A DNA stretch of 24,954 nucleotides from DAONDZ01 sp964517555. Its GTDB lineage: Bacteria; Patescibacteriota; Patescibacteriia; Patescibacteriales; UBA12465. Positions within the stretch are counted from its first letter, which is position 1. Each line of letters opens with the position of its first letter. The stretch lies in the NCBI GenBank assembly GCA_964517555.1, contig CAZFEF010000008.1, forward strand, positions 1 through 24,954, in the 5' to 3' direction. This document shows positions 6,627 through 15,860 of the stretch, piece by piece. A program made the translations under genes and the position numbers. The notes under the pieces were generated by a model, which ran no database searches, was not told where the DNA came from, and saw only the letters and a list, made by a program, of their open reading frames with translations.

Positions 6627-8834
6627 ATGAATTTAATCATTGTCGAATCACCGACTAAAGCTAAAACCATTAATAAATTTCTGGATCGCCAATACGCGGT
6701 CGAGTCTTCTTTTGGCCATGTGCGTGATTTGCCAAAATCAGAAATGGGGGTTGATATTGAACATGAATTCCAGCCTAAATATATTGTTCCCACCAAGGCC
6801 AAGAAGACTATCAGTAAATTGAAGAGCCTGGCCCAGAAGGCTGACGAGGTCATTTTGGCTTCTGATGAAGACCGAGAAGGAGAAGCTATCGCTTGGCATT
6901 TAAGCGAGGCCTTGAAACTAGATCAAAAGAAGACCAAGCGCATAGTCTTTCATGAAATTACCAAGGCCGCTATTTTGGAAGCCTTAGAAAAGCCTCGGCA
7001 AATTGATTTACGTTTAGTTGATGCTCAACAAGCTCGAAGAATATTGGATCGTTTAGTCGGTTATGAGCTTTCGCCTTTCTTGTGGAAAAAGGTTGCTAAG
7101 GGTTTATCGGCTGGCCGGGTCCAGAGTGTAGCCGTCAGATTAATTGTAGAGCGAGAAAGAGAAATCCAAAAATTCAATCAAGAAGAGTATTGGACAATCA
7201 AGGGAGATTTCGCTGTTGATTCTAAGGCAGATGTTTTTTCAGCTCAACTACAAAAGATTGACGGCCAAAGCTTGGATAAACTGGCCATCAAGGATCAGTC
7301 GGCGGCCGACAGTTTAATCGCGGCCATAAAAACTCAGGAGTATCAGGTTATCAGTGTCGAACAGAAACAAGCCAAGAAAAATCCTCCCACTCCTTTCACT
7401 ACTTCAACTTTGCAACAGACCGCCAATCATTTATTAGGCTTCAGCGCTAAACAGACCATGACCTTGGCGCAAAAACTATATGAGCTCGGGCATATTACTT
7501 ATATGCGTACCGATTCTTTTAACTTGTCAGAGAAATTCTTGCAGGAGGCCAAGGAATATTTACAAACTGAATTGGGCTCTAAGTATGTTTTGTCTGCCCC
7601 GCGACGTTTTAAAACTAAAAGCAAGGGAGCCCAGGAAGCTCATGAAGCAATCAGGCCCACCTCGGCTCAGGTTAACCCCGAAGAATTAAAGGCCAAATTG
7701 GAACCGGGCCAGTATAGGCTATATCGTTTGATCTGGCAACGTTCTTTGGCCACCCAGATGCCTGAAGCGATTTTAGATACCACTGTGATTGATATTGCCG
7801 CTGGGTCGAAATATGTTTTTCGGGCTAATGGCCAAGTGCTCCGCTTCGATGGTTATCTAAAAATTTACCCAGAGAAAACCAAAGAACAAACCCTGCCAGC
7901 ATTAACCGCCAAACAATCATTGGAATTAATCGATATTACTGGCGAGCAGCATTTTACCAACCCCCCAGCCCGCTATTCCGATGCTAGTTTGGTCAAGGAG
8001 TTGGAAAAACATGGCATCGGCCGGCCGTCGACTTACGCCCCGACCATTTCTACTATCATTGATCGTAATTATGTCAGTCGAGATGAAAAGAAACGTTTAG
8101 CGCCAACGGACATTGCTTTTGTGGTGGTTGATTTGCTGGTGGCTCATTTCCGAGAAATAGTTGATTATCAGTTTACCGCTGACATGGAGAGCAATTTAGA
8201 CAAGATTGCCGCCGGAGAAAGCGAATGGGAGCCAGTGATCTCCGACTTCTACGAACATTTTCATAAAAATTTAGAAAATAAATACCAAGAAATTATGAAA
8301 ACTGATATTGTGCCTGAAGAGAAATCGACCGAGGTCTGCGAAAAATGTGGTTCGCCGATGGTGATTAAGACCGGCCGCTATGGCAAGTTCTTGGCTTGCA
8401 GTAATTTCCCCGAATGCCGCAATATTCGCTCTCTAAAAGGGAAGATTGAGTCTCCGAAAGATGAATCACGCCTGAAAGAGTTGGAGCAAAAATATCAAGG
8501 GGAGGTCTGCGAGAAATGTGGTTCGCCGATGGCGGTTAAGAATGGTAAATTTGGCCCTTTCTTAGGTTGTTCCGCTTATCCGAAATGCAAGACGATTAAA
8601 AATATTAGTGATGATGGCCAACCAGAAATGGCTTGTCCTAAATGCCAGGAGGGAAAGATAGTTAAGAAGTTTTCCCGCCGTGGCGCTTTTTATGCCTGCT
8701 CCAATTATCCGCATTGCAAAAATGCTTATTGGGGTCGTCCGACTGGAGACAAGTGTCCTGATTGCGGTGCTCTATTGATCGATGATAAGGGACAGATAAA
8801 ATGCAGCGAGAAAGGTTGTGGCTATGAAGCTTAA
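6627..8834 (+). CDS. topA: DNA topoisomerase I (type IA)
   Basis: Relaxes negative supercoils by cutting one strand. The N-terminal TOPRIM domain opens with MNLIIVESPTKAKTI (catalytic Glu7) and carries ASDEDREGEAIAWH (the DxD metal site). Active-site Tyr292 lies in TYMRTDS. The RPTS segment and the NPPARYSDASLVKELEKHGIGRPSTYA block of the gate domain are intact. The C-terminus holds zinc modules: three topoisomerase zinc fingers starting near residues 570 (CEKCGSP...CSNFPEC), 628 (CEKCGSP...CSAYPKC) and 669 (CPKC...CSNYPHC), and a fourth short ribbon from about 710 (CPDC...CSEKGC) ending the protein. At 735 residues it is a normal bacterial length. It is transcribed alone and ends at a bidirectional terminator. 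Confidence 0.97.
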   Translation: MNLIIVESPTKAKTINKFLDRQYAVESSFGHVRDLPKSEMGVDIEHEFQPKYIVPTKAKKTISKLKSLAQKADEVILASDEDREGEAIAWHLSEALKLDQKKTKRIVFHEITKAAILEALEKPRQIDLRLVDAQQARRILDRLVGYELSPFLWKKVAKGLSAGRVQSVAVRLIVEREREIQKFNQEEYWTIKGDFAVDSKADVFSAQLQKIDGQSLDKLAIKDQSAADSLIAAIKTQEYQVISVEQKQAKKNPPTPFTTSTLQQTANHLLGFSAKQTMTLAQKLYELGHITYMRTDSFNLSEKFLQEAKEYLQTELGSKYVLSAPRRFKTKSKGAQEAHEAIRPTSAQVNPEELKAKLEPGQYRLYRLIWQRSLATQMPEAILDTTVIDIAAGSKYVFRANGQVLRFDGYLKIYPEKTKEQTLPALTAKQSLELIDITGEQHFTNPPARYSDASLVKELEKHGIGRPSTYAPTISTIIDRNYVSRDEKKRLAPTDIAFVVVDLLVAHFREIVDYQFTADMESNLDKIAAGESEWEPVISDFYEHFHKNLENKYQEIMKTDIVPEEKSTEVCEKCGSPMVIKTGRYGKFLACSNFPECRNIRSLKGKIESPKDESRLKELEQKYQGEVCEKCGSPMAVKNGKFGPFLGCSAYPKCKTIKNISDDGQPEMACPKCQEGKIVKKFSRRGAFYACSNYPHCKNAYWGRPTGDKCPDCGALLIDDKGQIKCSEKGCGYEA

Positions 8835-8849
8835 ATAAATTTGGTGATA

Positions 8850-8877
8850 AAAAAACCGCCCAGTTGGGCGGTTTTTT
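8850..8877. terminator. Bidirectional terminator between topA and the valS-pheT run
   Basis: AAAAAA-CCGCCC-AGTT-GGGCGG-TTTTTT: perfect 6-bp GC stem with a tetraloop and A/T tracts on both sides, so it can end transcripts from both converging directions. Confidence 0.95.
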
Positions 8878-8887
8878 GTAAATGATT

Positions 8888-9292
8888 TTATTTTTTTCGG
8901 GCTCGACTGGTCTTTGGCGCTGCTTGGTATTCTTCAGCTTCATATTTTCGTTCCTGCTTGGCTTGCATGAAATCGAAGATCCGACGTAAGACCTCGCCAA
9001 TAATCATTAAGTAGGAGCCAGTGTTGTTGAGTTTATCTTTTAGGGTATGGAATAGGCCGTTAACCTTGTCGCTTAAACCCTCAATTGCCTGAGCGCCAGC
9101 TTCAATTTTAGTTTGCAGATATTGGGTCAGGTCGCCAACCTTCTGGACCGTTAATTCGATTTGTTTGATCACTTTATAAACACTGCGAAGAGTGGCGATG
9201 AGATAGTATAGCGACCAGCAGAAAAAGACAGTGAAGCCGGCTATACAGACCGCCAGGACTAAATTTAAAATATCACGGCTGGAATCGAACAT
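8888..9292 (-). CDS. Hypothetical membrane-anchored coiled-coil protein (134 aa)
   Basis: Last gene of the minus-strand run, 18 bases after pheT. One N-terminal TM helix (about residues 8-34, LNLVLAVCIAGFTVFFCWSLYYLIATL) is followed by an amphipathic/coiled-coil stretch (about 38-110) and a charged Lys/Arg-rich tail ending KTSRARKK. The topology resembles DUF948-like small membrane proteins, but that is only a similarity of layout. No catalytic motif is seen and I cannot assign a function. Being last in an operon with aminoacyl-tRNA synthetases does not by itself imply a translation role. Upstream, CATAAT stands two bases before its ATG, probably chance in AT-rich DNA. Confidence 0.8.
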   Translation of the reverse strand: MFDSSRDILNLVLAVCIAGFTVFFCWSLYYLIATLRSVYKVIKQIELTVQKVGDLTQYLQTKIEAGAQAIEGLSDKVNGLFHTLKDKLNNTGSYLMIIGEVLRRIFDFMQAKQERKYEAEEYQAAPKTSRARKK

Positions 9293-9310
9293 AAATTATG
9301 TGATTAATTA

Positions 9311-11734
9311 TTAAAAGTCTCTTAACACCGCCTCGAACTTCTCATTTAGACGGTTGATCAGTTTTTCTTGTAAAGCATCGACTTCAACGGCAGTTAGGGT
9401 GCGATTATCATCTTGATAGTTGATATGGAATGCTAGGCTTTTCTGGCCGTCACCTAAATTTTGACCTTGATAGACATCAAAGAGTTCCACCTTGGTAATC
9501 AGTCGATCAAAGTTTTTAATCTCCTGATATAAGTCATTATACAATATTTTTTGATTAACGACAAAAGCTAGATCTCTGACTACTGGTGGATATTTAGAAT
9601 TTTCTCGGTACATTTTGGGGGCGGTATGATTCTGCAAGTCTAAAATCTGGCTTAAGTCTAATTCAGCGCTAACCATGGACTTCTTGATGCCCTGGTTTTT
9701 CTGCACTAGGTCATTAATTTTTGTCATTAAGCCGATCTCTTTCTGGCTGACTCTAATTATTGCTCTTATTTTGTCATCAGAATATCCGGGGACTAAATCA
9801 GTGGGGACAAAAGCAGTTTCCCATTGCCCCTGACCCAAGAAAGAGAACAGTCTAGTGACGATGCTTTTCATTTTTTCTAGCAACTCTTGGGTATTATCTC
9901 CGGCCAACATTATACCTAATCGTTTTCCTTGATAGGGAAGATAATCTTTCTTTTGTCCGTCTAGAGGGAAAGATCCTGGTAGGTTTTGAAAGATGGAACC
10001 AATTTCAAACAAGCCAATTTGGTCATAGCGGTATTGGTTAGATTTGATGTTGTTCATTAAACCGATGGTGAGGTTTTGCCTTAGCAGGGTATGTTGCTGA
10101 GAAATAGGATTGGCTAATTTTAATGACCCCTGAGCATCCAAATTGCTTTTTTCTAGATCAATTTCGTTAACAAAAGAATAGTTATATACTTCGGTCAGCT
10201 TAGCGTCTAAGGCTAAGAGATGACGGATCTGCCACTCCAATGATCTCTCGGGATTATCCAAAGGTAGGGCCATGATGGCCGTGGGTAATGTTCCGGGGAA
10301 ATTGTTGTATCCGTAGATACGCATTATTTCTTCGGCAATATCTTCTTTAATCGCCACATCTTTGGCTGCCCGCCAGCTCGGAACGATAACAGTGAGGACA
10401 TCCTTGGTTTCGGTGTTAGTTTCAAAACCTAAATGATTTAATATTCTTTTTATCTCTTTGGTTTCTAGGTTAACTCCCATTAAGTCACTAAGCCATTTAA
10501 GCGGCAGGGAAATGCTCTTGGTTTCTGGCAAAGGAAGCCCCTGGACACTTAACTCGCTACTAATTTCTGCCCCTGGAATTAATTCTTTTATCAAGCTCAC
10601 CACAGCCTTTATGGCTGTGTCAGTTAACTGCGGGTCCAGCGATTTTTCGAAACGCATCGAGGCCTCAGTGCGTAGGTTTAGTCTTTGAGAACTGCGGCGA
10701 ATGCTAGCGGCTTGGAAGTTGGCAGATTCAATGATTATAGCTTCAGTATCAGGTTTTATGGCGCTGTCTTCTCCGCCGATAATGCCGGCAATAGCGATCG
10801 GATTTTTACCGTCAGTAATCAGCATGGTTTCGGCCGGTAATTTTCTGGTTTGGCCATCCAGGCATTTTATGGACTCCTCTTTTTTAGCTAAACGGACTGA
10901 TATCTTTTTTATGCCTCGAGCATCAAAAGTATGAAGGGGTTGACCCAATTCCAGCATGATGAAGTTGGAGGCGTCAACGATATTATTAATCGGTTTTTGT
11001 CCTACGGCCAATAATCGGTCCTTAAGCCATTTAGGAGATTCAGCAACTTTGATGCCTGACATTTTTAGGGCTAGATAACGAGGACAAAGCTGATTATCTT
11101 CCAATTTGATTTCTAGTTTTTCTTTCGTTTTAGTATCTAGCGTTATTTCTGTTTGACGGTCATAGGGCTTTAATTTAATATCGAGCAGAGCGGATAGTTC
11201 TCGAGCGATGCCATAATGGCTCCAGAGATCAGAACGATGTGATAGCGATTTATTATCCACTTCTAAAACTATATCATTTAGTTCCAGATAGTCTGACAAT
11301 TTTTGCCCTACTTTTGCTTTTTCTAAGATTAAGATGCCGCTATGATCTGAGCCTAAGCCTAATTCATCCGAAGCGCAGAGCATGCCGACTGATTTTTCTC
11401 CTCGCACCTCGGCCTCTTTTATCTCTAGGCCATTGGGCAATACGGCACCGACCAGGGCGACTGGAACTAATTGGCCAGTAGCAATGTTCGGTGCTCCGCA
11501 GACGATCCGCAGAGTTTCGGAGCTGATGTCGACCATGGCAATTTGCAGTCGATCCGCATTGGGGTGTTTCTCGACACTTTTTATTTTTCCGACAATTACA
11601 TTATCAAACCGTTTACCCAGATTTTCTATCTTTTCTACCTCTACAGTATGTAAAGTCAGTTTAGAGGCGATAGTTTCAGCGTCTATGCCTTTAAGGTTTA
11701 AAAAGTTTTTAAGCCAATTAATTGAAAGCAGCAT
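9311..11734 (-). CDS. pheT: Phenylalanyl-tRNA synthetase beta subunit
   Basis: Beta subunit of the (alpha-beta)2 enzyme that charges tRNA-Phe. The 807 residues show the complete bacterial layout: start MLLSINWLKNFL, EMAP II-like tRNA-binding domain (about 40-150, VGKIKSVEKHPNADRLQIA), B3/B4 editing domain (about 210-385, with IVDASNFIMLELGQPLHTFDA and the GGE motif), B5 domain (about 400-480), the catalytic-like core and the FDX-ACB anticodon-binding domain (about 710-807, starting KYPPVVRDLAF). The editing-site segment looks complete. It starts eight bases after the pheS stop, preceded by AATAACTATATG, the same string that precedes pheS. No Shine-Dalgarno sequence is present. Confidence 0.97.
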   Translation of the reverse strand: MLLSINWLKNFLNLKGIDAETIASKLTLHTVEVEKIENLGKRFDNVIVGKIKSVEKHPNADRLQIAMVDISSETLRIVCGAPNIATGQLVPVALVGAVLPNGLEIKEAEVRGEKSVGMLCASDELGLGSDHSGILILEKAKVGQKLSDYLELNDIVLEVDNKSLSHRSDLWSHYGIARELSALLDIKLKPYDRQTEITLDTKTKEKLEIKLEDNQLCPRYLALKMSGIKVAESPKWLKDRLLAVGQKPINNIVDASNFIMLELGQPLHTFDARGIKKISVRLAKKEESIKCLDGQTRKLPAETMLITDGKNPIAIAGIIGGEDSAIKPDTEAIIIESANFQAASIRRSSQRLNLRTEASMRFEKSLDPQLTDTAIKAVVSLIKELIPGAEISSELSVQGLPLPETKSISLPLKWLSDLMGVNLETKEIKRILNHLGFETNTETKDVLTVIVPSWRAAKDVAIKEDIAEEIMRIYGYNNFPGTLPTAIMALPLDNPERSLEWQIRHLLALDAKLTEVYNYSFVNEIDLEKSNLDAQGSLKLANPISQQHTLLRQNLTIGLMNNIKSNQYRYDQIGLFEIGSIFQNLPGSFPLDGQKKDYLPYQGKRLGIMLAGDNTQELLEKMKSIVTRLFSFLGQGQWETAFVPTDLVPGYSDDKIRAIIRVSQKEIGLMTKINDLVQKNQGIKKSMVSAELDLSQILDLQNHTAPKMYRENSKYPPVVRDLAFVVNQKILYNDLYQEIKNFDRLITKVELFDVYQGQNLGDGQKSLAFHINYQDDNRTLTAVEVDALQEKLINRLNEKFEAVLRDF

Positions 11735-11742
11735 ATAGTTAT

Positions 11743-12771
11743 TTAAAATTGTTCTAAAAAGCGCAAGTCGCCACTATTGAATAGACGTATATCGTCAATG
11801 CCATATTGCAACATGGTCAGGCGGTTTAAGCCGAAGCCGAAAGCCAGGCCGGTATATTCATCAGGATCGATGCCGCCAGCTCTTAATACTTCGGGGTGAA
11901 TCAATCCACAACCAACTATTTCCAGCCAGCCAGTTTGCTTGCAGAGCTTGCAGCCTTTGCCTTGGCACAAGAAGCAAGTATATTCGCCGTTGGCTCCGGG
12001 CTCCACAAAAGGATAGAATTTAGGACGCAAGCGTAGTTTGGTTTGCGGGCCATATAATTTTTGTCCGACTAATTCCAAAATGCCTTTGAGATGGTTGAAG
12101 TTGATATTTTTGTCAATAATCATCCCTTCTAGTTGCAAGAAGGTATGTTCATGCCGGACATCGGTTGCCTCGCTTCTAAAAACTCGTCCCGGGATTATAC
12201 CTTTTAGCGGGGCGCCGTATTTTTCCATTGATCGCACTTGGACTGAGGATGTATGAGTACGTAGGACTAGGTTCGGTTGGCCGTTAGCGCCTGGTTTTTC
12301 GACATAGAAAGTGTCTTGCATGTCTCGAGCTGGGTGATCAGCTGGAATGTTAATAGCCTCAAAGTTGTAGTACTCACTTTCTAACTCTGGTCCATCTAAA
12401 ATAGTGAATCCCAGAGAAGTAAAGATATCCTCCAATTGTTTTTGGGTTTGTGATAGGGGGTGGATGTGGCCGCGATGTTGGTCATTTCCTGGTAGGGTCG
12501 GATCAATTAGTTCGGTTTTCTGACCATTGCCCTCGAGACTGTTTTTCACTTCCTGGTATTTTTTAGTCAATTCGGCCTTGACCTGGTTAGCTAGTTGGCC
12601 AACGTCTTTCCTGGCTTCCGCACTGAGATCTTTCAAGCTCTTTAAAACCTGATTTAATTCTCCTTGGCGGCTAAAGTATTTTTGTTCGATATTTTTCAGC
12701 CAAGCACTGTCTTTGGCCTGGTTCAATTGCTCCAACACCTCTTGTTTTAGTTGTTCCAATTTTTGTTGCAT
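11743..12771 (-). CDS. pheS: Phenylalanyl-tRNA synthetase alpha subunit
   Basis: Catalytic alpha subunit, class II synthetase. The N-terminal ~90 residues are the coiled coil that grips tRNA-Phe. Catalytic motifs: HPL (motif 1 region), GRVFRSEATDVRHEHTFLQLEG (motif 2) and GLAFGFGLNRLTMLQYGI (motif 3). Between motifs 2 and 3 a small Cys cluster, CFLCQGKGCKLCKQTGW, probably binds zinc. Similar CxxC...CxxC insertions are known in PheS of clostridia and relatives, so it is a variant rather than a novelty. 342 residues is the usual length. It lies four bases downstream of the 126-aa membrane gene and upstream of pheT. Confidence 0.97.
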   Translation of the reverse strand: MQQKLEQLKQEVLEQLNQAKDSAWLKNIEQKYFSRQGELNQVLKSLKDLSAEARKDVGQLANQVKAELTKKYQEVKNSLEGNGQKTELIDPTLPGNDQHRGHIHPLSQTQKQLEDIFTSLGFTILDGPELESEYYNFEAINIPADHPARDMQDTFYVEKPGANGQPNLVLRTHTSSVQVRSMEKYGAPLKGIIPGRVFRSEATDVRHEHTFLQLEGMIIDKNINFNHLKGILELVGQKLYGPQTKLRLRPKFYPFVEPGANGEYTCFLCQGKGCKLCKQTGWLEIVGCGLIHPEVLRAGGIDPDEYTGLAFGFGLNRLTMLQYGIDDIRLFNSGDLRFLEQF

Positions 12772-12775
12772 ATAG

Positions 12776-13156
12776 TTATTCGACTTTTCTAGAGCTCAAA
12801 AGGAAGAACTCTAAAATCGAGATGATAATAATCAAAAGAGCCAAGTTTAACCAGCTAAAAAGATTCTGGGATAACAGCCAGAGAATGGCGACGATCAAAA
12901 AAGCGAAAAGGAATGACTGTCGGAAGGCGGTTTTAACCGATTGCAGAATTAAGGCTTGGTGCTGTAGCTGAAAGCGAATTAAAAAGCCGATGATGGAAAT
13001 GGTGCCGGATAATGCTAGGAATAAACTGAGATAAAATAATAGAAAGCCGACCCAATTAGTATTCTGAGGATTAATTAATGAGACTACTAAGGCGAATAGC
13101 CCCCAAAGAATGAGAGTCAATCCGCCCATGATGGATAGATAATTTTTTAGAGTCAT
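12776..13156 (-). CDS. Hypothetical 4-TM membrane protein (126 aa)
   Basis: A short, strongly hydrophobic protein lodged between valS and pheS with only four-base gaps on either side, so it must be co-transcribed with them. Four helices are visible: about residues 6-28, 38-62, 82-98 and 102-120, with a soluble FQLQHQALILQSVKTAFRQS segment between helices 2 and 3. It ends in a basic/acidic tail. No conserved polar residues suggest transport or catalysis. I do not recognise a family. Its place inside an aminoacyl-tRNA synthetase operon is the most informative thing about it. Confidence 0.8.
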   Translation of the reverse strand: MTLKNYLSIMGGLTLILWGLFALVVSLINPQNTNWVGFLLFYLSLFLALSGTISIIGFLIRFQLQHQALILQSVKTAFRQSFLFAFLIVAILWLLSQNLFSWLNLALLIIIISILEFFLLSSRKVE

Positions 13157-13160
13157 AAGG

Positions 13161-15764
13161 CTAGCGATTATTTAGTTTGTCTAATTCTAGGCGATAATTG
13201 GCTAGTTTTTCTTTTTCTACACTAACGATTTTAGCCGGAGCCTTGGCTACAAATTCAGCATTGTTCAGTTTAGTTTCCAGGTTTTGTATTAGTTTGTTTA
13301 GGTTTTCTTTTTCTTTGGCCAGGCGCGATGATTCTTTCTGAGGATCGACGGTGGCCACTAAATATATTTCTAAATCTTTAAGGGCAATGAAAATAGCTCC
13401 ATCAATTTTGTCTCCGGTGGGAGCGACGGTTAGATTAGACAAGCCAGTTTTCAGACCCTTGATAATTTCCGCTTGCTCATTTATGAATTGATGTTTTTGC
13501 GGAGCATAGATAGTGGCAGCAATTTTTAACGCTGGATCAATTTTATTCTCCGCTCGGGCATTGCGGATAGCGGCGACTATCTCTGGGATTACAGTGAAAG
13601 CTTCATCGATGTTATATTTCTGATTGATTGGCCACTTAGAAACCAAGAGCAGTTCTTTCTGTTTGAGGTTTTCCCAGATTGCTTCAGTGACAAAAGGGAT
13701 AAAGGGATGCCAGAGTTGGAGAATGGTTTTAAGCAGATAGGCCAATATAGCTTCTTTGTTTTTTTCGATTTTAGCAATTTCCAAATACCAGTCGGCCAAT
13801 TCCCCCCAAGTAAAGCGGTTTAATTCTTCAATAGCTAAAGAGAATTCATAGTTGTCTAATCTTTGACTAACAGTCTCAATGGTTTGTTGGCAACGTCCTA
13901 GTATCCAGTTGTCGGCCAAAGTTTGACCGACGGGGGCGGTTTCGGTTTGAAAATATTTTTCTTCAGTAGTGGTTAATATATAACGGCTGATATTCCAGAG
14001 CTTGTTGACGAAGTTTCTTTGGGCTGAGATTTTGTCTTCGCCTAAGCGGGCGTCATTTCCTGGGGTGGTGCCATAGAGTAGGCTGAGCCGGACTGCATCA
14101 GTGCCAAACTCGTCAGATACAGTTACCGGATCAATGCCATTGCCCTTAGATTTGGACATTTTTTTCCCATTCTTGTCTAAGATTAAGCCATGGAGATAGA
14201 CGGTTTTGAAAGGTATTTCCCCGATGGCAAAAAGTGACATCATAATCATGCGTGATACCCAAAGGGTAATAATCTCGTAGCCGGTTTCTAGCACTTGGGT
14301 AGGATGAAATCGGGCTAGGTCACCGGATTTTTGGTCATTTTGATAATTGTTCGGCCAGCCTAAGGTAGAAAAAGTCCACATGGAGGAGGAAAACCAAGTA
14401 TCTAGAGTGTCTGGGTCCTGTACAAAACCAGGATCTGTCGGCTTCTCGGCTCCGACATAGATTTCTTCGCCCTTATACCAGACCGGAATTCGATGGCCGA
14501 ACCAGATTTGTCTGGATATGCACCAATCGTGGAGGTTCTCAATCCAATCACTATATTTTTTATAAAATCTTTCCGGCACGAATTTAACCTCGCCAGTTTT
14601 AGCAACTTCCAGGGCTTTTTCCTTTAGGGATTTATTGCCCAACTTTTTTAATTTTTTATCAACGGCCACGAACCATTGTTTTGATGGTAGCGGCTCAATG
14701 GCAGTATTACAGCGGTAACATAGAGAAAGATTGTTTTCCATTTCTTCTTCGGCGCTTAAGAGACCGGCGGCTTTTAGTCTATCCACTACTTTCTCCCGGG
14801 CTTCTAAAGCGGTTAAGCCGTCATATTCAGCGTTGGTGTTATAGATCAATCCTTCCTCGTTGATTATTTTCTTGGTTTCTAAATTATTTTTTTCAGCCAT
14901 TTGCCAATCAACCGCTGAATGGGCCGGGGTGACGCCTAGGGCACCGGTACCAAAATCCATCTCTACATTATGATCGGCAATGATTTTTATTTTCAAATTT
15001 TGGCCGACAAAATTAATGTCATACTCTTGGCCGATATAGTTTTGATATCGACTGTCTTTGGGGTTAACCGCCACGGCCGTATCACCTAATTTAGTTTCTG
15101 GCCTGGTGGTAGAAATCGCTATAGGAAAATCAGCTGCATATTTGAAAGTATAGAGTTTGGCGGTTTGGGCTTGATATTCGACTTCATCGTCGGCTAGGGT
15201 AGAGTGGCAACGCGGACACCAATTAACGATTCTTTCTCCACGATAAATAGCGCCAGCCTGATACATGTCAACAAACATTTTGGCCACGGCTTTCTGTCGG
15301 GGTTCGTCTAGGGTAAAGGCTTGACGTGACCAATCCAGTGAGCCGCCCAAGCGTCGAATTTGGTAGAGAATAGTGCTTTGGGTTTCTTGGAGAAATTTCC
15401 AGACCTTTTCTAAAAATTTTTCCCGACCTAGATCGTGCCGGCTCAGTCCTTCCTCGGCTTTAATTTTTTTCTCCACTACGTTTTGGGTGGCGATAGCGGC
15501 ATGATCGGTTCCCGGGAGCCAGAGAGTGCGATAGCCTTTCAGGCGATGATAGCGGATTAATAGATCTTCGATAGCTACTGTCGAAGCATGTCCTAAGTGA
15601 AGTTTGTCGGTGATGTTGGGTGGGGGCAAAATAATAGTATAGCTTGGTGCTGATTCGGGTAAATTTAAATTATCCGGATTGAAATATCCGGATTCTTCCC
15701 ATAGTTTATAGATTTTAGCTTCATGGAGCTGAGGATTATAACTTTTGTCAAGTGAGATCGACAT
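13161..15764 (-). CDS. valS: Valyl-tRNA synthetase
   Basis: Class I synthetase charging tRNA-Val. The HIGH motif is HLGH (residues 56-59) after the conserved PPPNITDKL. The KMSKS loop is KMSKSKGNG near residue 533. Between them lies the CP1 editing domain (about 190-340, with TTRPET and GTGALGVTPAHS), which clears mischarged Thr. A CPRC cysteine pair sits near residue 175 and CYRCN near 350. The anticodon-binding domain (about 600-730) and a C-terminal tRNA-binding coiled coil (from about 800) complete the enzyme at 867 residues. Start MSISLDKSYNPQLHEAKIY is typical. First gene of the minus-strand run, with its own promoter facing the DHH gene. Confidence 0.97.
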   Translation of the reverse strand: MSISLDKSYNPQLHEAKIYKLWEESGYFNPDNLNLPESAPSYTIILPPPNITDKLHLGHASTVAIEDLLIRYHRLKGYRTLWLPGTDHAAIATQNVVEKKIKAEEGLSRHDLGREKFLEKVWKFLQETQSTILYQIRRLGGSLDWSRQAFTLDEPRQKAVAKMFVDMYQAGAIYRGERIVNWCPRCHSTLADDEVEYQAQTAKLYTFKYAADFPIAISTTRPETKLGDTAVAVNPKDSRYQNYIGQEYDINFVGQNLKIKIIADHNVEMDFGTGALGVTPAHSAVDWQMAEKNNLETKKIINEEGLIYNTNAEYDGLTALEAREKVVDRLKAAGLLSAEEEMENNLSLCYRCNTAIEPLPSKQWFVAVDKKLKKLGNKSLKEKALEVAKTGEVKFVPERFYKKYSDWIENLHDWCISRQIWFGHRIPVWYKGEEIYVGAEKPTDPGFVQDPDTLDTWFSSSMWTFSTLGWPNNYQNDQKSGDLARFHPTQVLETGYEIITLWVSRMIMMSLFAIGEIPFKTVYLHGLILDKNGKKMSKSKGNGIDPVTVSDEFGTDAVRLSLLYGTTPGNDARLGEDKISAQRNFVNKLWNISRYILTTTEEKYFQTETAPVGQTLADNWILGRCQQTIETVSQRLDNYEFSLAIEELNRFTWGELADWYLEIAKIEKNKEAILAYLLKTILQLWHPFIPFVTEAIWENLKQKELLLVSKWPINQKYNIDEAFTVIPEIVAAIRNARAENKIDPALKIAATIYAPQKHQFINEQAEIIKGLKTGLSNLTVAPTGDKIDGAIFIALKDLEIYLVATVDPQKESSRLAKEKENLNKLIQNLETKLNNAEFVAKAPAKIVSVEKEKLANYRLELDKLNNR

Positions 15765-15801
15765 GGTTTTATCATTGTTTTTTCAGGCTTTTTACTATTC
15801 T

Positions 15802-15830
15802 AGCCTATCAAAAAAAGCGCTCTCAGTCAA
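15802..15830 (-). promoter_or_regulatory. Probable valS promoter
   Basis: On the minus strand TTGACT (15830-15825), 17 bases, TAGGCT (15807-15802). An overlapping TAGAAT (15802-15797) would be a better -10 but sits 22 bases away. The -35 is back to back with that of the divergent DHH gene. Confidence 0.5.
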
Positions 15831-15831
15831 C

Positions 15832-15860
15832 TTGACGTTAGTGCAAATTACCGCTATATT
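15832..15860 (+). promoter_or_regulatory. Promoter of the DHH-family gene
   Basis: TTGACG (15832-15837), 17 bases, TATATT (15855-15860). The expected start is near 15867, which places the true start codon at 15898 or later although the reading frame is open upstream to 15745. Confidence 0.75.

Noticed and set aside
8662..9000. Minus-strand frame of 112 codons over the topA end and terminator.
   Set aside because: Antisense to the zinc-finger part of topA and across a perfect terminator; a shadow of real genes.
11743..12771. Cys cluster of PheS as a novel zinc domain.
   Set aside because: Comparable insertions are known in other bacterial PheS proteins.
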